Source: CAYTBN01 sp964436045
GTDB taxonomy: Bacteria > Myxococcota_A > UBA796 > UBA9615 > CAYRNR01
DNA length: 64,000 nucleotides
NCBI GenBank assembly: GCA_964436045.1
Contig: CAYTBN010000027.1
Coordinates: 1 to 64,000 of the forward strand
Direction: 5' to 3'
In this document: positions 1 through 7,209 of the stretch, one piece after another
Layout of the letters: every line of letters begins with the position of its first letter
Numbering within the stretch: position 1 is the first letter of the stretch
Made by a program: the position numbers and the translations under genes
Notes under the pieces: generated by a model
What the model was told of the DNA's origin: nothing
Databases searched by the model: none
The model's input: only the letters and a program-made list of their open reading frames with translations

Positions 1-177
1 GTCGTCGTCGTCATCGTCGTCGTCGGCGGTGTCGTCGTCGCCCGGACCGTCGTCGTCGTCCCCGCCGCTGATCACGCCGTCGGGGCAGGCGAACAGCAGG
101 AACGGAAGGGCCGCGGTCATCAGGATCGCGAGGATCCGGCTGAGCGGCTGGGCGCCGTGGTCTCGTTCAATCCCCAT
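1..177 (-). CDS. Asp-rich lipoprotein, 5' part only
   Basis: Only the first 59 codons are present; the rest lies beyond the left edge. The start is ATG at 175-177, inside the end of the preceding LTD gene (11 nt overlap), so the two are probably translationally coupled. The product has a hydrophobic signal segment and a lipobox L-F-A-C (Cys31), so it should be an acylated envelope lipoprotein. From about 9 residues after the Cys the chain turns into a nearly pure Asp tether (GGDDDDGPGDDDTADDD), encoded by GAC/GAT microsatellite DNA. The folded domain is not visible, so no function can be given; by position it could be another CotH- or LTD-type protein. Confidence 0.75.
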   Translation of the reverse strand, partial: MGIERDHGAQPLSRILAILMTAALPFLLFACPDGVISGGDDDDGPGDDDTADDDDDDDD

Positions 178-838
178 TGGATCCTCCCGGTGTCGGCGAC
201 GCCGTCATCTCCCAGTCCTCTCCCCCGTCCGGGATCCGCACCTCGGACTGGTCGGTCTGCTGCGGGCCGTACTCGATCCCATCGAGGGGCTCGCCGTCCG
301 GATCGAAGACGCCGATCTGCTCCCCATCCTTCTGTAGCCGGAACGACAGGTGGTCGTCACCCTGATCCACGTCACCGTCGGCCCACAACAGCAGCCAGCC
401 GCCCGACTCGAGGACGAGTCCGTCGGCGAGTACGAACTTGTCCGGCCAGCCCAGGTCGTCGGTGACCGAGTACCCGTCCAGGTCGATGTCGGCGCCAGTC
501 AGGTTGTACAGCTCGAACCAGTCGGGGAAGGCGCCGCTCTCGTCGGTGATCGTCGAGGCGTTGCTGGCCTGGAACTCGTTGACGCAGATGACCGTGCACT
601 CCTCGACGGTGGCGTCGTCGTCGTCACCCGTGCTGTCGTCGTCGTCGTCGCCGGAACAATCCCCGTCGCCCACGCAGTCCGCGTCGTCGCAGTCGACCGT
701 GCCGTCGCCGTCGTTGTCGTCGCCGTCGTCGCACTCGCCCGGTTCATCGCCCTCGGCCGGCGTCTGGAGCTGGGATTCACACGCGAGCAGGCAGGCCGCG
801 ACCACGCAGGTCGCCAGGAGCAGGAGCCGCTTCCACAT
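167..838 (-). CDS. LTD-domain lipoprotein with Asp/Cys metal-binding motif
   Basis: A 223-residue exported lipoprotein. The signal peptide MWKRLLLLATCVVAACLLAC ends in lipobox L-L-A-C20. The ATG at 838 is chosen over the adjacent ATG at 841 because GAGGA lies 5 nt upstream of it. Residues about 30-60 carry a D-x-D-x-DG repeat with paired Cys (DDNDGDGTVDCDDADC), like the MopE-type putative metal-binding motif common in Myxococcota. Next comes an Asp tether with Ser/Thr islands (DDDDDSTGDDDDAT). From about residue 75 there is a lamin-tail domain: NEFQASNA, DWFELYNLTG, VTDD and LLLWADG strands, ending with the usual TPTPGGSN tail. Bacterial LTDs are surface or secreted binding modules, often fused to or encoded beside CotH domains, as here. 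The exact ligand is unknown. Confidence 0.85.
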   Translation of the reverse strand: MWKRLLLLATCVVAACLLACESQLQTPAEGDEPGECDDGDDNDGDGTVDCDDADCVGDGDCSGDDDDDSTGDDDDATVEECTVICVNEFQASNASTITDESGAFPDWFELYNLTGADIDLDGYSVTDDLGWPDKFVLADGLVLESGGWLLLWADGDVDQGDDHLSFRLQKDGEQIGVFDPDGEPLDGIEYGPQQTDQSEVRIPDGGEDWEMTASPTPGGSNGD

Positions 839-905
839 CATCTTCCTCGATCCGATCTCTCCCCCCAACATCATACCGGAAACGGGGCCCGGGCGGCCGG
901 GTCGT

Positions 906-2225
906 TCACAGCCCCCAGGTCCCGCGCACCTCGGTGGAGCGGGCCAGGGTCCAGGCGTGGATCACGTCCTGGTAGTAGGTCACGTAGTCCAGCGAACACT
1001 CCCGACGCGGGTCGTCGACCACGAAGGGCATCACCAGCTCGCCGATCCCCGCCAGCTCGGCCGAGAGGTCCAGGTCGTCGAGGGTGTCGCAAGCCGCGTC
1101 CACGGCCAGCATGTGATCGTGGTGGCAGGTAGCGTCGGTCCAGCAGGCCTGGCTGAGCCGGCCGAGGGGCGTGTACCACGACATCCCCCAGGCCCAGTCG
1201 TACTGGAACGCGTAGTCCAGGTCCCAGGGCAGCAGCTCGGCCTTGCCGTCCACGGGGTCGAAGTAGACCCGGTAGTTGTTGGTGTTCAGGGAGTAGCCGT
1301 CCAGCTGGCCGACCCACTGCTCGGCTGCGACGAACCGCTGGTGCTGGCCCCAGTCGACCAGTCCGCCCAGGTGCTCGTCGAACTCGCCGGTGTAGGCGAA
1401 CTGGTCCAGGGCCACGGTGATGGCGTGGACATCCTCGTGCCCCACGTCCAGCCCCTCCTCGATCTCGAAGTGGAAGTCCGACTGGTTGTTGAAGTCCACC
1501 AGCAGGTAGCTCCCGTCGGGGTACCACAGGTACTCGGCCTCGTAGAGGTTGCCCGAGGGGTCCTCGTAGTGACGGGCAAGGAAGACGTCATCCGGGGTCT
1601 CCACGTTCAGGTAGAGACCGTAGGGCTCGCCGTTGACCGTGACCCAGGCGTACCCGGCGCGCGGGGCGGGGATTCCAAGAGCCGCGAACGCCGCAAAGGC
1701 CAGCCGCTCCTTGGCGAAGGAGCAGTCGACGACCATGTTGTTCAGGGTCAGCTTCTCCAGGCCGTGGAGGGTCTGGCCGTCGACGAAGCGGTTGATGTCG
1801 ATCTTGAACGCGGCCTTGGCGCTCAGGTCCCGGAACGAACCGATGCGTCCCTTGAGGCGGACGCCCACGTCGTCCACCGGCTCGCCGTCGAACACGATGT
1901 CGCCCTGCACGTAGCCGTAGGGGTCGACCCACAGGGAATCGACGGCGGCCGGCTCCAGCTGGATATCGAGGGTGTGGACCGCGTCGAGGGTGAACATCCA
2001 GCCCGCTGGATCGTCGACGCCGCCCACGTGCTCCAGCGGCGGCGAGGCGTCGTCGTCGCCGGAGGTGTCGTCGTCGGAGACGTCGTCGTCGGCCGTGTCG
2101 TCATCGGCCGGCTCTCCACCCGTGCCGGGGGTGCTCATCACGCCCACCGGGCTGCAGGCGCAGAGCGTCAGCAGCGGGATGGCCAGCGGGGCGATCGGGA
2201 GAAGGGAAGCCGGCTCGGGCAGCAT
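906..2225 (-). CDS. CotH kinase-like lipoprotein 1
   Basis: A 439-residue protein of the CotH family, atypical secreted protein kinases first known from Bacillus spore coats. The N-terminus reaches a lipobox L-C-A-C24 but lacks basic residues; an in-frame TAG 10 nt upstream fixes the ATG. An Asp tether (ADDDTADDDVSDDD) follows, then the short motif PPLEHVGG, then the CotH domain: VRLKGRIGS and KAAFKIDINRF, TLNNM, NGEPYGLYLNVE, and the C-terminal LLPWDLDYAF loop near residue 333. That loop is the family's WDxD form, with both acidic residues that likely bind metal. It is downstream of nothing on its strand except its own promoter-like element, and leads into the LTD gene. The substrate is unknown; neighbouring Ser/Thr-containing Asp tethers are one candidate. 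Confidence 0.85.
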   Translation of the reverse strand: MLPEPASLLPIAPLAIPLLTLCACSPVGVMSTPGTGGEPADDDTADDDVSDDDTSGDDDASPPLEHVGGVDDPAGWMFTLDAVHTLDIQLEPAAVDSLWVDPYGYVQGDIVFDGEPVDDVGVRLKGRIGSFRDLSAKAAFKIDINRFVDGQTLHGLEKLTLNNMVVDCSFAKERLAFAAFAALGIPAPRAGYAWVTVNGEPYGLYLNVETPDDVFLARHYEDPSGNLYEAEYLWYPDGSYLLVDFNNQSDFHFEIEEGLDVGHEDVHAITVALDQFAYTGEFDEHLGGLVDWGQHQRFVAAEQWVGQLDGYSLNTNNYRVYFDPVDGKAELLPWDLDYAFQYDWAWGMSWYTPLGRLSQACWTDATCHHDHMLAVDAACDTLDDLDLSAELAGIGELVMPFVVDDPRRECSLDYVTYYQDVIHAWTLARSTEVRGTWGL

Positions 2226-2231
2226 CCGCTC

Positions 2232-2240
2232 ATTCTACCA
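2232..2240 (-). promoter_or_regulatory. Extended -10 element for CotH gene 1, leaderless spacing
   Basis: On the minus strand TGGTAGAAT reads as an extended -10 (TG-n-TAGAAT, five of six matches to TATAAT). Only 6 nt separate its last base from the ATG at 2225, so transcription would begin on or next to the start codon. No Shine-Dalgarno and no recognisable -35 are present. Confidence 0.5.
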
Positions 2241-2283
2241 CCGCGCAACCGCCTACCCCCCATTCGCCCGCATCGGGCGATCC

Positions 2284-2292
2284 TGGTATCTT
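2284..2292 (+). promoter_or_regulatory. Extended -10 element for the plus-strand LTD/CotH operon
   Basis: TGGTATCTT matches an extended -10 (TG-n-TATCTT). It lies 32 nt upstream of the ATG at 2325, which has its own ribosome site GGAGG at 2312-2316. No good -35 is visible at 17 nt. With the minus-strand element at 2232-2240 it would form a compact divergent promoter region. Confidence 0.4.
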
Positions 2293-2324
2293 CAGGTAGG
2301 GTAAGTGGGCTGGAGGCGAGACGA

Positions 2325-2915
2325 ATGGAAAGCTGGACCCTGTTGCGCGGACTGTTGCCCTGGATCGGCATACTCGCCCTGCTGGGCTGCGACGCCGTGA
2401 TGGACGACGACGACGACGCCACGGGCGATGACGACTCTGCGGGTGATGACGACGACGATGACGACGACGACAGCGCGTCGTTCGCCTGGGAGCTGTGCAT
2501 CAACGAGTTCATGGCGGCCAACGCGACCACGATCCAGGACGACACCGGCGTTTTCACGGACTGGATCGAGCTGTACAACATGACCGACGAGGACGTGGAT
2601 CTGGCCGGGTTCACGATCACGGACAACCTGGACAATCCGGACAAGCACGTGCTGGCCGCGCCCCTGACCGTGCCGGCCCGGGGGCACCTGCTGCTGTGGG
2701 CGGACGGTCTGCCCGATGTGGGCGCCGAGCACCTGGGGTTCCAGCTGGCCCGCGAGGGCGAGGAGCTGGGCCTCTACGACCCGACTGGAACCGTGCTCAA
2801 CCACCTGGAGTACGACGAGCAGGCCACCGACTGGTCGGCGGCGCGGATGCCCGACGGCGAGCTGGATGGCTGGGTCATCGACGCCACGCCCACCCCGGGC
2901 CTGTCGAACGAATGA
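2325..2915 (+). CDS. LTD-domain lipoprotein, paralogue
   Basis: A 196-residue lipoprotein, first gene of a three-gene plus-strand operon. GGAGG 8 nt upstream supports the ATG at 2325, although the reading frame is open much further upstream. Signal segment with lipobox L-L-G-C22; the Asp tether begins 4 residues later (DDDDDATGDDDSAGDDDDDD). The rest is one lamin-tail domain: CINEFMAANATT, DWIELYNMTDEDVDLAGF, TITDNLDN, HLLLWADG, and the tail ATPTPGLSN. It clearly resembles the minus-strand LTD protein at 167-838 through the whole domain but lacks that protein's Cys-rich metal motif. Its stop overlaps the next start (ATGA), so it is coupled to a CotH gene. Confidence 0.88.
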   Translation: MESWTLLRGLLPWIGILALLGCDAVMDDDDDATGDDDSAGDDDDDDDDDSASFAWELCINEFMAANATTIQDDTGVFTDWIELYNMTDEDVDLAGFTITDNLDNPDKHVLAAPLTVPARGHLLLWADGLPDVGAEHLGFQLAREGEELGLYDPTGTVLNHLEYDEQATDWSAARMPDGELDGWVIDATPTPGLSNE

Positions 2916-4189
2916 GCGCGCGCATCCCCGTTGCGGTGACGCTCGGCGGTCTGCTCGCCCTCGCGAGCTGCACCCCGGGCGGCCTGGTGCGGCTGGAGGG
3001 CATACCCGAGGATCCACCCGACGCCCCGCTGGAGCACGTGGGCGGCGCGGACCAGCCGGGCGAGCCTCCGCTGGAGGCCGTGGAGGGCGTCGGCGATCTG
3101 AGCGCTCCCATGTTCGCGGGCGACGAGATCCCGACCTTCCACCTGACCCTGTCGACCGCGGCGATGGAGTCCCTGCACCAGGCCTACCTGGACTGGATCT
3201 ACTCCGGGATCGTGTTCACCGAGTACGTCGAGGGTTCGTTCGAGTACGACGGCGTGGTCTACGAGCCGGTGGGGATCCGGCTCAAGGGGCAGGGGTCGGC
3301 GCTGGACGTGTACGACAAGGCCGCGTTCAAGGTGAAGTTCAACGAGTACACCCCCGGCGCGCGCTTCATGGGCCTCGAGTGCCTGACCCTGAACAACATG
3401 TCGGTCGACTACAGCATGATGCACGAGCGGCTCGCGTACCGGATCTACCGCGAGGCAGGCGTGCCCGCCTCGCGCTCCGGCCACGCGATGGTGACCGTCA
3501 ACGGTGAGCTGTACGGGCTGTACGCCAACGTCGAGACCCCGGACATCCACATGATCGAGCGCTGGTTCGAGCGCACCGACGGCACCCTGTTCGAGGGCTG
3601 GGACGTGGACTTCACCGCCGAGTACATCCCCTACTTCCAGCTGGAGTTCGGGCCGGACGATCGAGACAACCTGTGGGGGCTGGCCGAGGCGCTGGCGACG
3701 CCGGGCCCGCATGCCCTGGAGGTCGCCGAGGAGTACGTCGACCTGCAGGCCTTCCTGCGCTACTGGGCGGTGGGGGCCGTGGTCGGCCAGTTCGACGCCT
3801 ACCCCTACACCTGGCCCGGCGACGACTTCCACGTCTACGACGATCCCGAGGCGGGCCAGCTGCGCTTCATCCCCTGGGGCGTGGACGAGACGTTCTACTT
3901 TCCGACGAACTCGGTGGACTACGTCTACGGAGTGCTGGCCGTCCGCTGCCTGGAGTCGGGCACTTGCCGCCAGGCCTGGGAGGCCGAGGTGTGGGCGGTG
4001 CACGACATGGCGGTAGCCCTGGACTGGGCCGGCGAGTTCGAGACGATCCAGGCCCAGATCGCACCGCTGGTGGCCCAGGACACCATGAAGCCCTACAGCA
4101 ACTCCGATGTGGCGTACTACCAGGCGGTGATGCAAGGCATGATCGAGACCCGCGCGACGGATCTGATCACCCTGATCGGGCCACCGTGA
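2912..4189 (+). CDS. CotH kinase-like lipoprotein 2
   Basis: A 425-residue lipoprotein with lipobox L-A-S-C20, starting at an ATGA overlap with the LTD gene. It has no Asp tether, but carries APLEHVGG shortly after the Cys, as in CotH 1. CotH-domain landmarks are GIRLKGQGS, KAAFKVKFNEY, LTLNNMSVDY, VTVNGELYGLYANVE and a loop FIPWGVDETF near residue 321. In that loop the first Asp of WDxD is Gly while the second is kept, resembling the P-[WH]-G-x-D variant seen in some CotH proteins. Activity therefore cannot be assumed. It overlaps the next gene by GTGA, so all three genes of this operon are tightly coupled. Confidence 0.85.
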   Translation: MSARIPVAVTLGGLLALASCTPGGLVRLEGIPEDPPDAPLEHVGGADQPGEPPLEAVEGVGDLSAPMFAGDEIPTFHLTLSTAAMESLHQAYLDWIYSGIVFTEYVEGSFEYDGVVYEPVGIRLKGQGSALDVYDKAAFKVKFNEYTPGARFMGLECLTLNNMSVDYSMMHERLAYRIYREAGVPASRSGHAMVTVNGELYGLYANVETPDIHMIERWFERTDGTLFEGWDVDFTAEYIPYFQLEFGPDDRDNLWGLAEALATPGPHALEVAEEYVDLQAFLRYWAVGAVVGQFDAYPYTWPGDDFHVYDDPEAGQLRFIPWGVDETFYFPTNSVDYVYGVLAVRCLESGTCRQAWEAEVWAVHDMAVALDWAGEFETIQAQIAPLVAQDTMKPYSNSDVAYYQAVMQGMIETRATDLITLIGPP

Positions 4190-5829
4190 CGCCAGCCGTG
4201 TCGCGCTTCGCTTCCCCCCTCCGTTCGCCGATCTGGACCGCCTGCCTGCTGGGTCTGACGAGTTGCATGGGCCCGGGGGGGATCGTGCTGATGCCCGGAT
4301 CGGGGGCGGGGGAGCCGCCGCTGGAACAGGTGGGCCCCGCGGCGGTGTCGTCCTGCGATCCGGAGGCCGTGGTCGATCAGCCCTTCCTGACCGAGGGGGA
4401 CGAGGTCCAGCTGTCGTTCCACTGCGCATCCGGCGAGCCGGCCGATGCGTTCGAGGCCGACCTGATCAGCTCCGCCGACGGCGCGGAGCTGGACCCGCTG
4501 ACGTGGTCCGTGAGCTGGTCGACGGGGTTCGCGGACGGAGGACGCCACGAGTTCCTGCTGTCCGTGCGGCCCGCCGCGGCGGCGGGCGTGGGCCACGACG
4601 CCGTACCCGAGACCGCGGTGGGCACGGTCTGGGTCGCCGACGCCCTCGGCCACCCGGCGAACGAGCCGGTGGTGCCGTCGCTCTACACCGAGGAGTGGGG
4701 GCTACCGGTGCTTCACCTGTTCCCGGGCGGTGAGCTGACCCAGGAACACGTGCCCACCATCATCACGTTCATGGGGCGGACCTACGACGCCGAGATGAAG
4801 ATCCGCGGCGCAGCCAGCGTGTACTACCCCAAGAACAGCTACACCCTGCGCTTCGGTGACGAGGATCTGGACACCGGCGAGCTGGGACTCGGCACCAAGG
4901 ACCACCTGGTCCTGATCACCAGCTTCGACGACAACAGCTACGTGCGCCAGAAGCTGGCCTACGACCTGTGGGCGGCCATTGCCGATCACTGGCAGCGCGA
5001 CCGGCTGACGCCGCGGACGTTCTTTGCGGTGGTCTATCTGAACGGCGAGTACTGGGGCCTGTTCACCGCCTGCGACCGCATCGACGACCACTTCGCCGAG
5101 GAGATGGGGCTCAGCCGCGAGGGCAACCTCTACAAGGCGATCAACCACGACGCCAACTTCTACAGCACCGGCTACTCGGGCTGGCCCAAGGAGACCCTGC
5201 ACCAGGGGTACACCAAGGAGGAGGGGGAGCCGGCGGACGGCGAACCCGGGGCCTTCGACGACCTGGACGAGCTCGTGGCGTGGGCGTCGACCGCCAGCCA
5301 GTCCGACTTCATCGACCAGATGGAGGGCTGGTTCCGGGTGGACGAGTTCATGGACTGGCTGCTGTTCGTCCACTACACGGCGTCCGGCGACTCCGGTGGC
5401 AAGAACGCCTACCTGTACAACGACCTCGAGGCACCGGAGTTCCGCTACGCCCCCTGGGACTTCAACCACTCCTTCGGCCAGGGGTGGACCACCTACCGCA
5501 TCGAACCCTACACGTACGACGACTTCACCTGGACCAACGGCATCTTCGCCCACTTCCAGGCCCACCCGGAGACGAGCGACGAGCTGTGGACGCGCTTCGA
5601 CGAGCTGTGCGAATCCGGCCCCCTGCACGCGGACTGGTTCACCTCGCGGCTCGACGAGTACTACGCCCGGATCCATCCCTCGGCGCAGCGCGACTGGTCG
5701 GTGTGGGGGGCGTCCTACCTGAGCTACTGGGCAGCCTACAACGACCTGACCTACCCCGAGGAGCGCGCCTACCTCTACGACTGGCTGGCCGAGCGCGACT
5801 CCTGGGCCTGGGCCGATCACCCCCAGTGA
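4186..5829 (+). CDS. CotH kinase-like lipoprotein 3 with N-terminal Ig-like region
   Basis: A 547-residue lipoprotein. The GTG at 4186 overlaps the CotH 2 stop (GTGA); the long open frame upstream of it is out-of-frame coding shadow. Lipobox L-T-S-C27 is followed by EPPLEQVGP, a diverged copy of the motif in CotH 1 and 2. Residues about 55-170 look like an Ig/cadherin-type beta-sandwich; the CotH domain follows: MKIRGAAS, KNSYTLRF, DDNSYVRQKLAYDLW, NGEYWGLFTACDRIDD and a loop YAPWDFNHSFGQGW near residue 423. Here the first Asp of WDxD is kept and the second is Asn, another form common in the family. It ends the operon. The substrate is unknown. Confidence 0.85.
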   Translation: MTPAVSRFASPLRSPIWTACLLGLTSCMGPGGIVLMPGSGAGEPPLEQVGPAAVSSCDPEAVVDQPFLTEGDEVQLSFHCASGEPADAFEADLISSADGAELDPLTWSVSWSTGFADGGRHEFLLSVRPAAAAGVGHDAVPETAVGTVWVADALGHPANEPVVPSLYTEEWGLPVLHLFPGGELTQEHVPTIITFMGRTYDAEMKIRGAASVYYPKNSYTLRFGDEDLDTGELGLGTKDHLVLITSFDDNSYVRQKLAYDLWAAIADHWQRDRLTPRTFFAVVYLNGEYWGLFTACDRIDDHFAEEMGLSREGNLYKAINHDANFYSTGYSGWPKETLHQGYTKEEGEPADGEPGAFDDLDELVAWASTASQSDFIDQMEGWFRVDEFMDWLLFVHYTASGDSGGKNAYLYNDLEAPEFRYAPWDFNHSFGQGWTTYRIEPYTYDDFTWTNGIFAHFQAHPETSDELWTRFDELCESGPLHADWFTSRLDEYYARIHPSAQRDWSVWGASYLSYWAAYNDLTYPEERAYLYDWLAERDSWAWADHPQ

Positions 5830-5869
5830 TCGGTTGCGCTCCGGGTACCGCTATGGGTAGACCCATGGG

Positions 5870-6334
5870 ATGACCGACCCACCCGCCGACATCCTCGAGA
5901 TCGTGAATTCCCGGCTCAGCGGCTTCAACGAGACCCTCGGCCTGCGCTTCACCCGCGCCACCCCCGAGGAATACGCCGCCGAGCTCACCGTCGACGAGCG
6001 TCACCTCCAGCCCTACGGCCTGGTCCACGGCGGTGTCTACGCGTCGATGGTCGAGACCGTCTGCAGTGTGGGCGCTGCGGTCGGCGTGTTCTTCGAGGGC
6101 AAGACCGCGGTCGGCCTGGACAACAGCACGTCGTTCCTGCACGCCGTCCGCGACGGCAAGCTGCGCTGCAGCGCCTCGCCCATCTACCAGGGCCGGCGCA
6201 CCCAGGTCTGGGAGGCCCAGATCCACGACGACCGCGACCGGCTGGCCGCCACCGGGCGAGTGCGGCTGCTGGTGCTCGAGTCCGGGGCCAAGGCGGATGG
6301 TGAGCGGGTGGTGCTGATGGGAAAAAAAGACTGA
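5870..6334 (+). CDS. PaaI/YdiI-type hotdog-fold thioesterase
   Basis: A 154-residue single hotdog-domain protein of the size usual for PaaI-type acyl-CoA thioesterases. The signature LVHGGVYASMVET near residues 50-62 holds the HGG turn and the helix acid that activates water in this family; later strands GLDNSTSFLHAVRDG and VWEAQIHDD fit. It probably hydrolyses a small aryl- or acyl-CoA in the cytoplasm; the substrate cannot be read from the sequence. It is a stand-alone gene 40 nt after the CotH operon. No clear Shine-Dalgarno precedes the ATG; TAGACC ends 6 nt before it. It converges with the next gene, only 7 nt away. Confidence 0.85.
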   Translation: MTDPPADILEIVNSRLSGFNETLGLRFTRATPEEYAAELTVDERHLQPYGLVHGGVYASMVETVCSVGAAVGVFFEGKTAVGLDNSTSFLHAVRDGKLRCSASPIYQGRRTQVWEAQIHDDRDRLAATGRVRLLVLESGAKADGERVVLMGKKD

Positions 6335-6341
6335 TCCCAGG

Positions 6342-7208
6342 CTACGGAAACTCCACCGGGAAATCCTGCGCTTCCACCCCCAGGTGGACCGTCATCGGCG
6401 TGGTCGTCTCGCCGACCAGGTGGTGCCAGGCGTGGAGGGTGTAGCTGCCGTCCGGGACGCCGCTGAAGTAGTACTTCCCCTCCCAGTCGGTGGTGCCGCA
6501 GTAGCCGTGCTCGCACACCAGCACGAAGGCGATCTCCCAGGGGCGGAGCATGGACTGGATGCGGACGAGGCCGGGCTGGTCGAGGGTCAGCGTGTGGGTG
6601 GTGGCCATGTAGGTGACGGTGCTCATCTCGTCCAGGGAGACGTGATCGAGCACGGTCTGTTGCCCCTGGTCCAGCAGCGTCACCCGCAGGACCTCGGGGG
6701 TGTACAGGTAGTTCTCGATGGTCAGGGTGGTGCCGATGCCAGCGATGGACACATGGGGCCACAAGGAGCAGCCGCCGTTGGACAGGGAGACCGCGGTCGG
6801 GTAGCCGGCCATGCCCGCGGACACGCCCTCGAGCCAGACCAGGGTGTCCGGGAGGCCCGACATGCCGCCCCCGGAGGTGTAGGGATAGATCGAGTCGCCG
6901 CAGACCATCCGGTCGCGGAACACGCGGACCTCGGGCGAGACCACGTTCTCGGTCGTGCTGACCACCGCCGTGAAGGAACGGGAGGGGGATGGGTAGGCGT
7001 CCGTGAATCCGCCCGGGACCGCGATGCCGCTGGGCACCCGGACCGGAGGCGGCGCGAAGCCGGAGGACAGGTGCAGGGTCGAGTGCGCCATCTCGCCCGC
7101 GCGGCGATCCAGGTCCACCAGGATCCAGATCGCCATGCCCAGCCCGAGGACGGCGAGCAGGATTCGCAGGACGGTACGCAGGGGGCTTCGTTTTTTGTCC
7201 GCGCCCAC
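6342..7208 (-). CDS. Membrane-anchored cupredoxin-like/carboxypeptidase-regulatory-like protein
   Basis: A 288-residue protein with an N-terminal transmembrane anchor (LRTVLRILLAVLGLGMAIWI) and an envelope-facing remainder. The order of segments (LVWLEGVSAG; CSLWPHVSIAGIGTTLTIEN; VLVCEHGYCGTTDWEGKYYF; VPDGSYTLHAWHHLVG) matches a known layout in which a plastocyanin-like domain is followed by a small carboxypeptidase-regulatory-like beta domain. The classical type-1 copper ligands are not all in place, so copper binding is doubtful. It starts 1 nt after the UbiB stop, so it is co-transcribed with that gene. Its function is unknown; the fold assignment is a pattern reading, not a search result. 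Confidence 0.6.
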   Translation of the reverse strand: MGADKKRSPLRTVLRILLAVLGLGMAIWILVDLDRRAGEMAHSTLHLSSGFAPPPVRVPSGIAVPGGFTDAYPSPSRSFTAVVSTTENVVSPEVRVFRDRMVCGDSIYPYTSGGGMSGLPDTLVWLEGVSAGMAGYPTAVSLSNGGCSLWPHVSIAGIGTTLTIENYLYTPEVLRVTLLDQGQQTVLDHVSLDEMSTVTYMATTHTLTLDQPGLVRIQSMLRPWEIAFVLVCEHGYCGTTDWEGKYYFSGVPDGSYTLHAWHHLVGETTTPMTVHLGVEAQDFPVEFP

Positions 7209-7209
7209 G

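Noticed and set aside
438..2324. N-terminal extension of the LTD gene frame upstream of 2325
   Set aside because: The frame is open only because it is antisense to the CotH gene; GGAGG and a signal peptide place the start at 2325.
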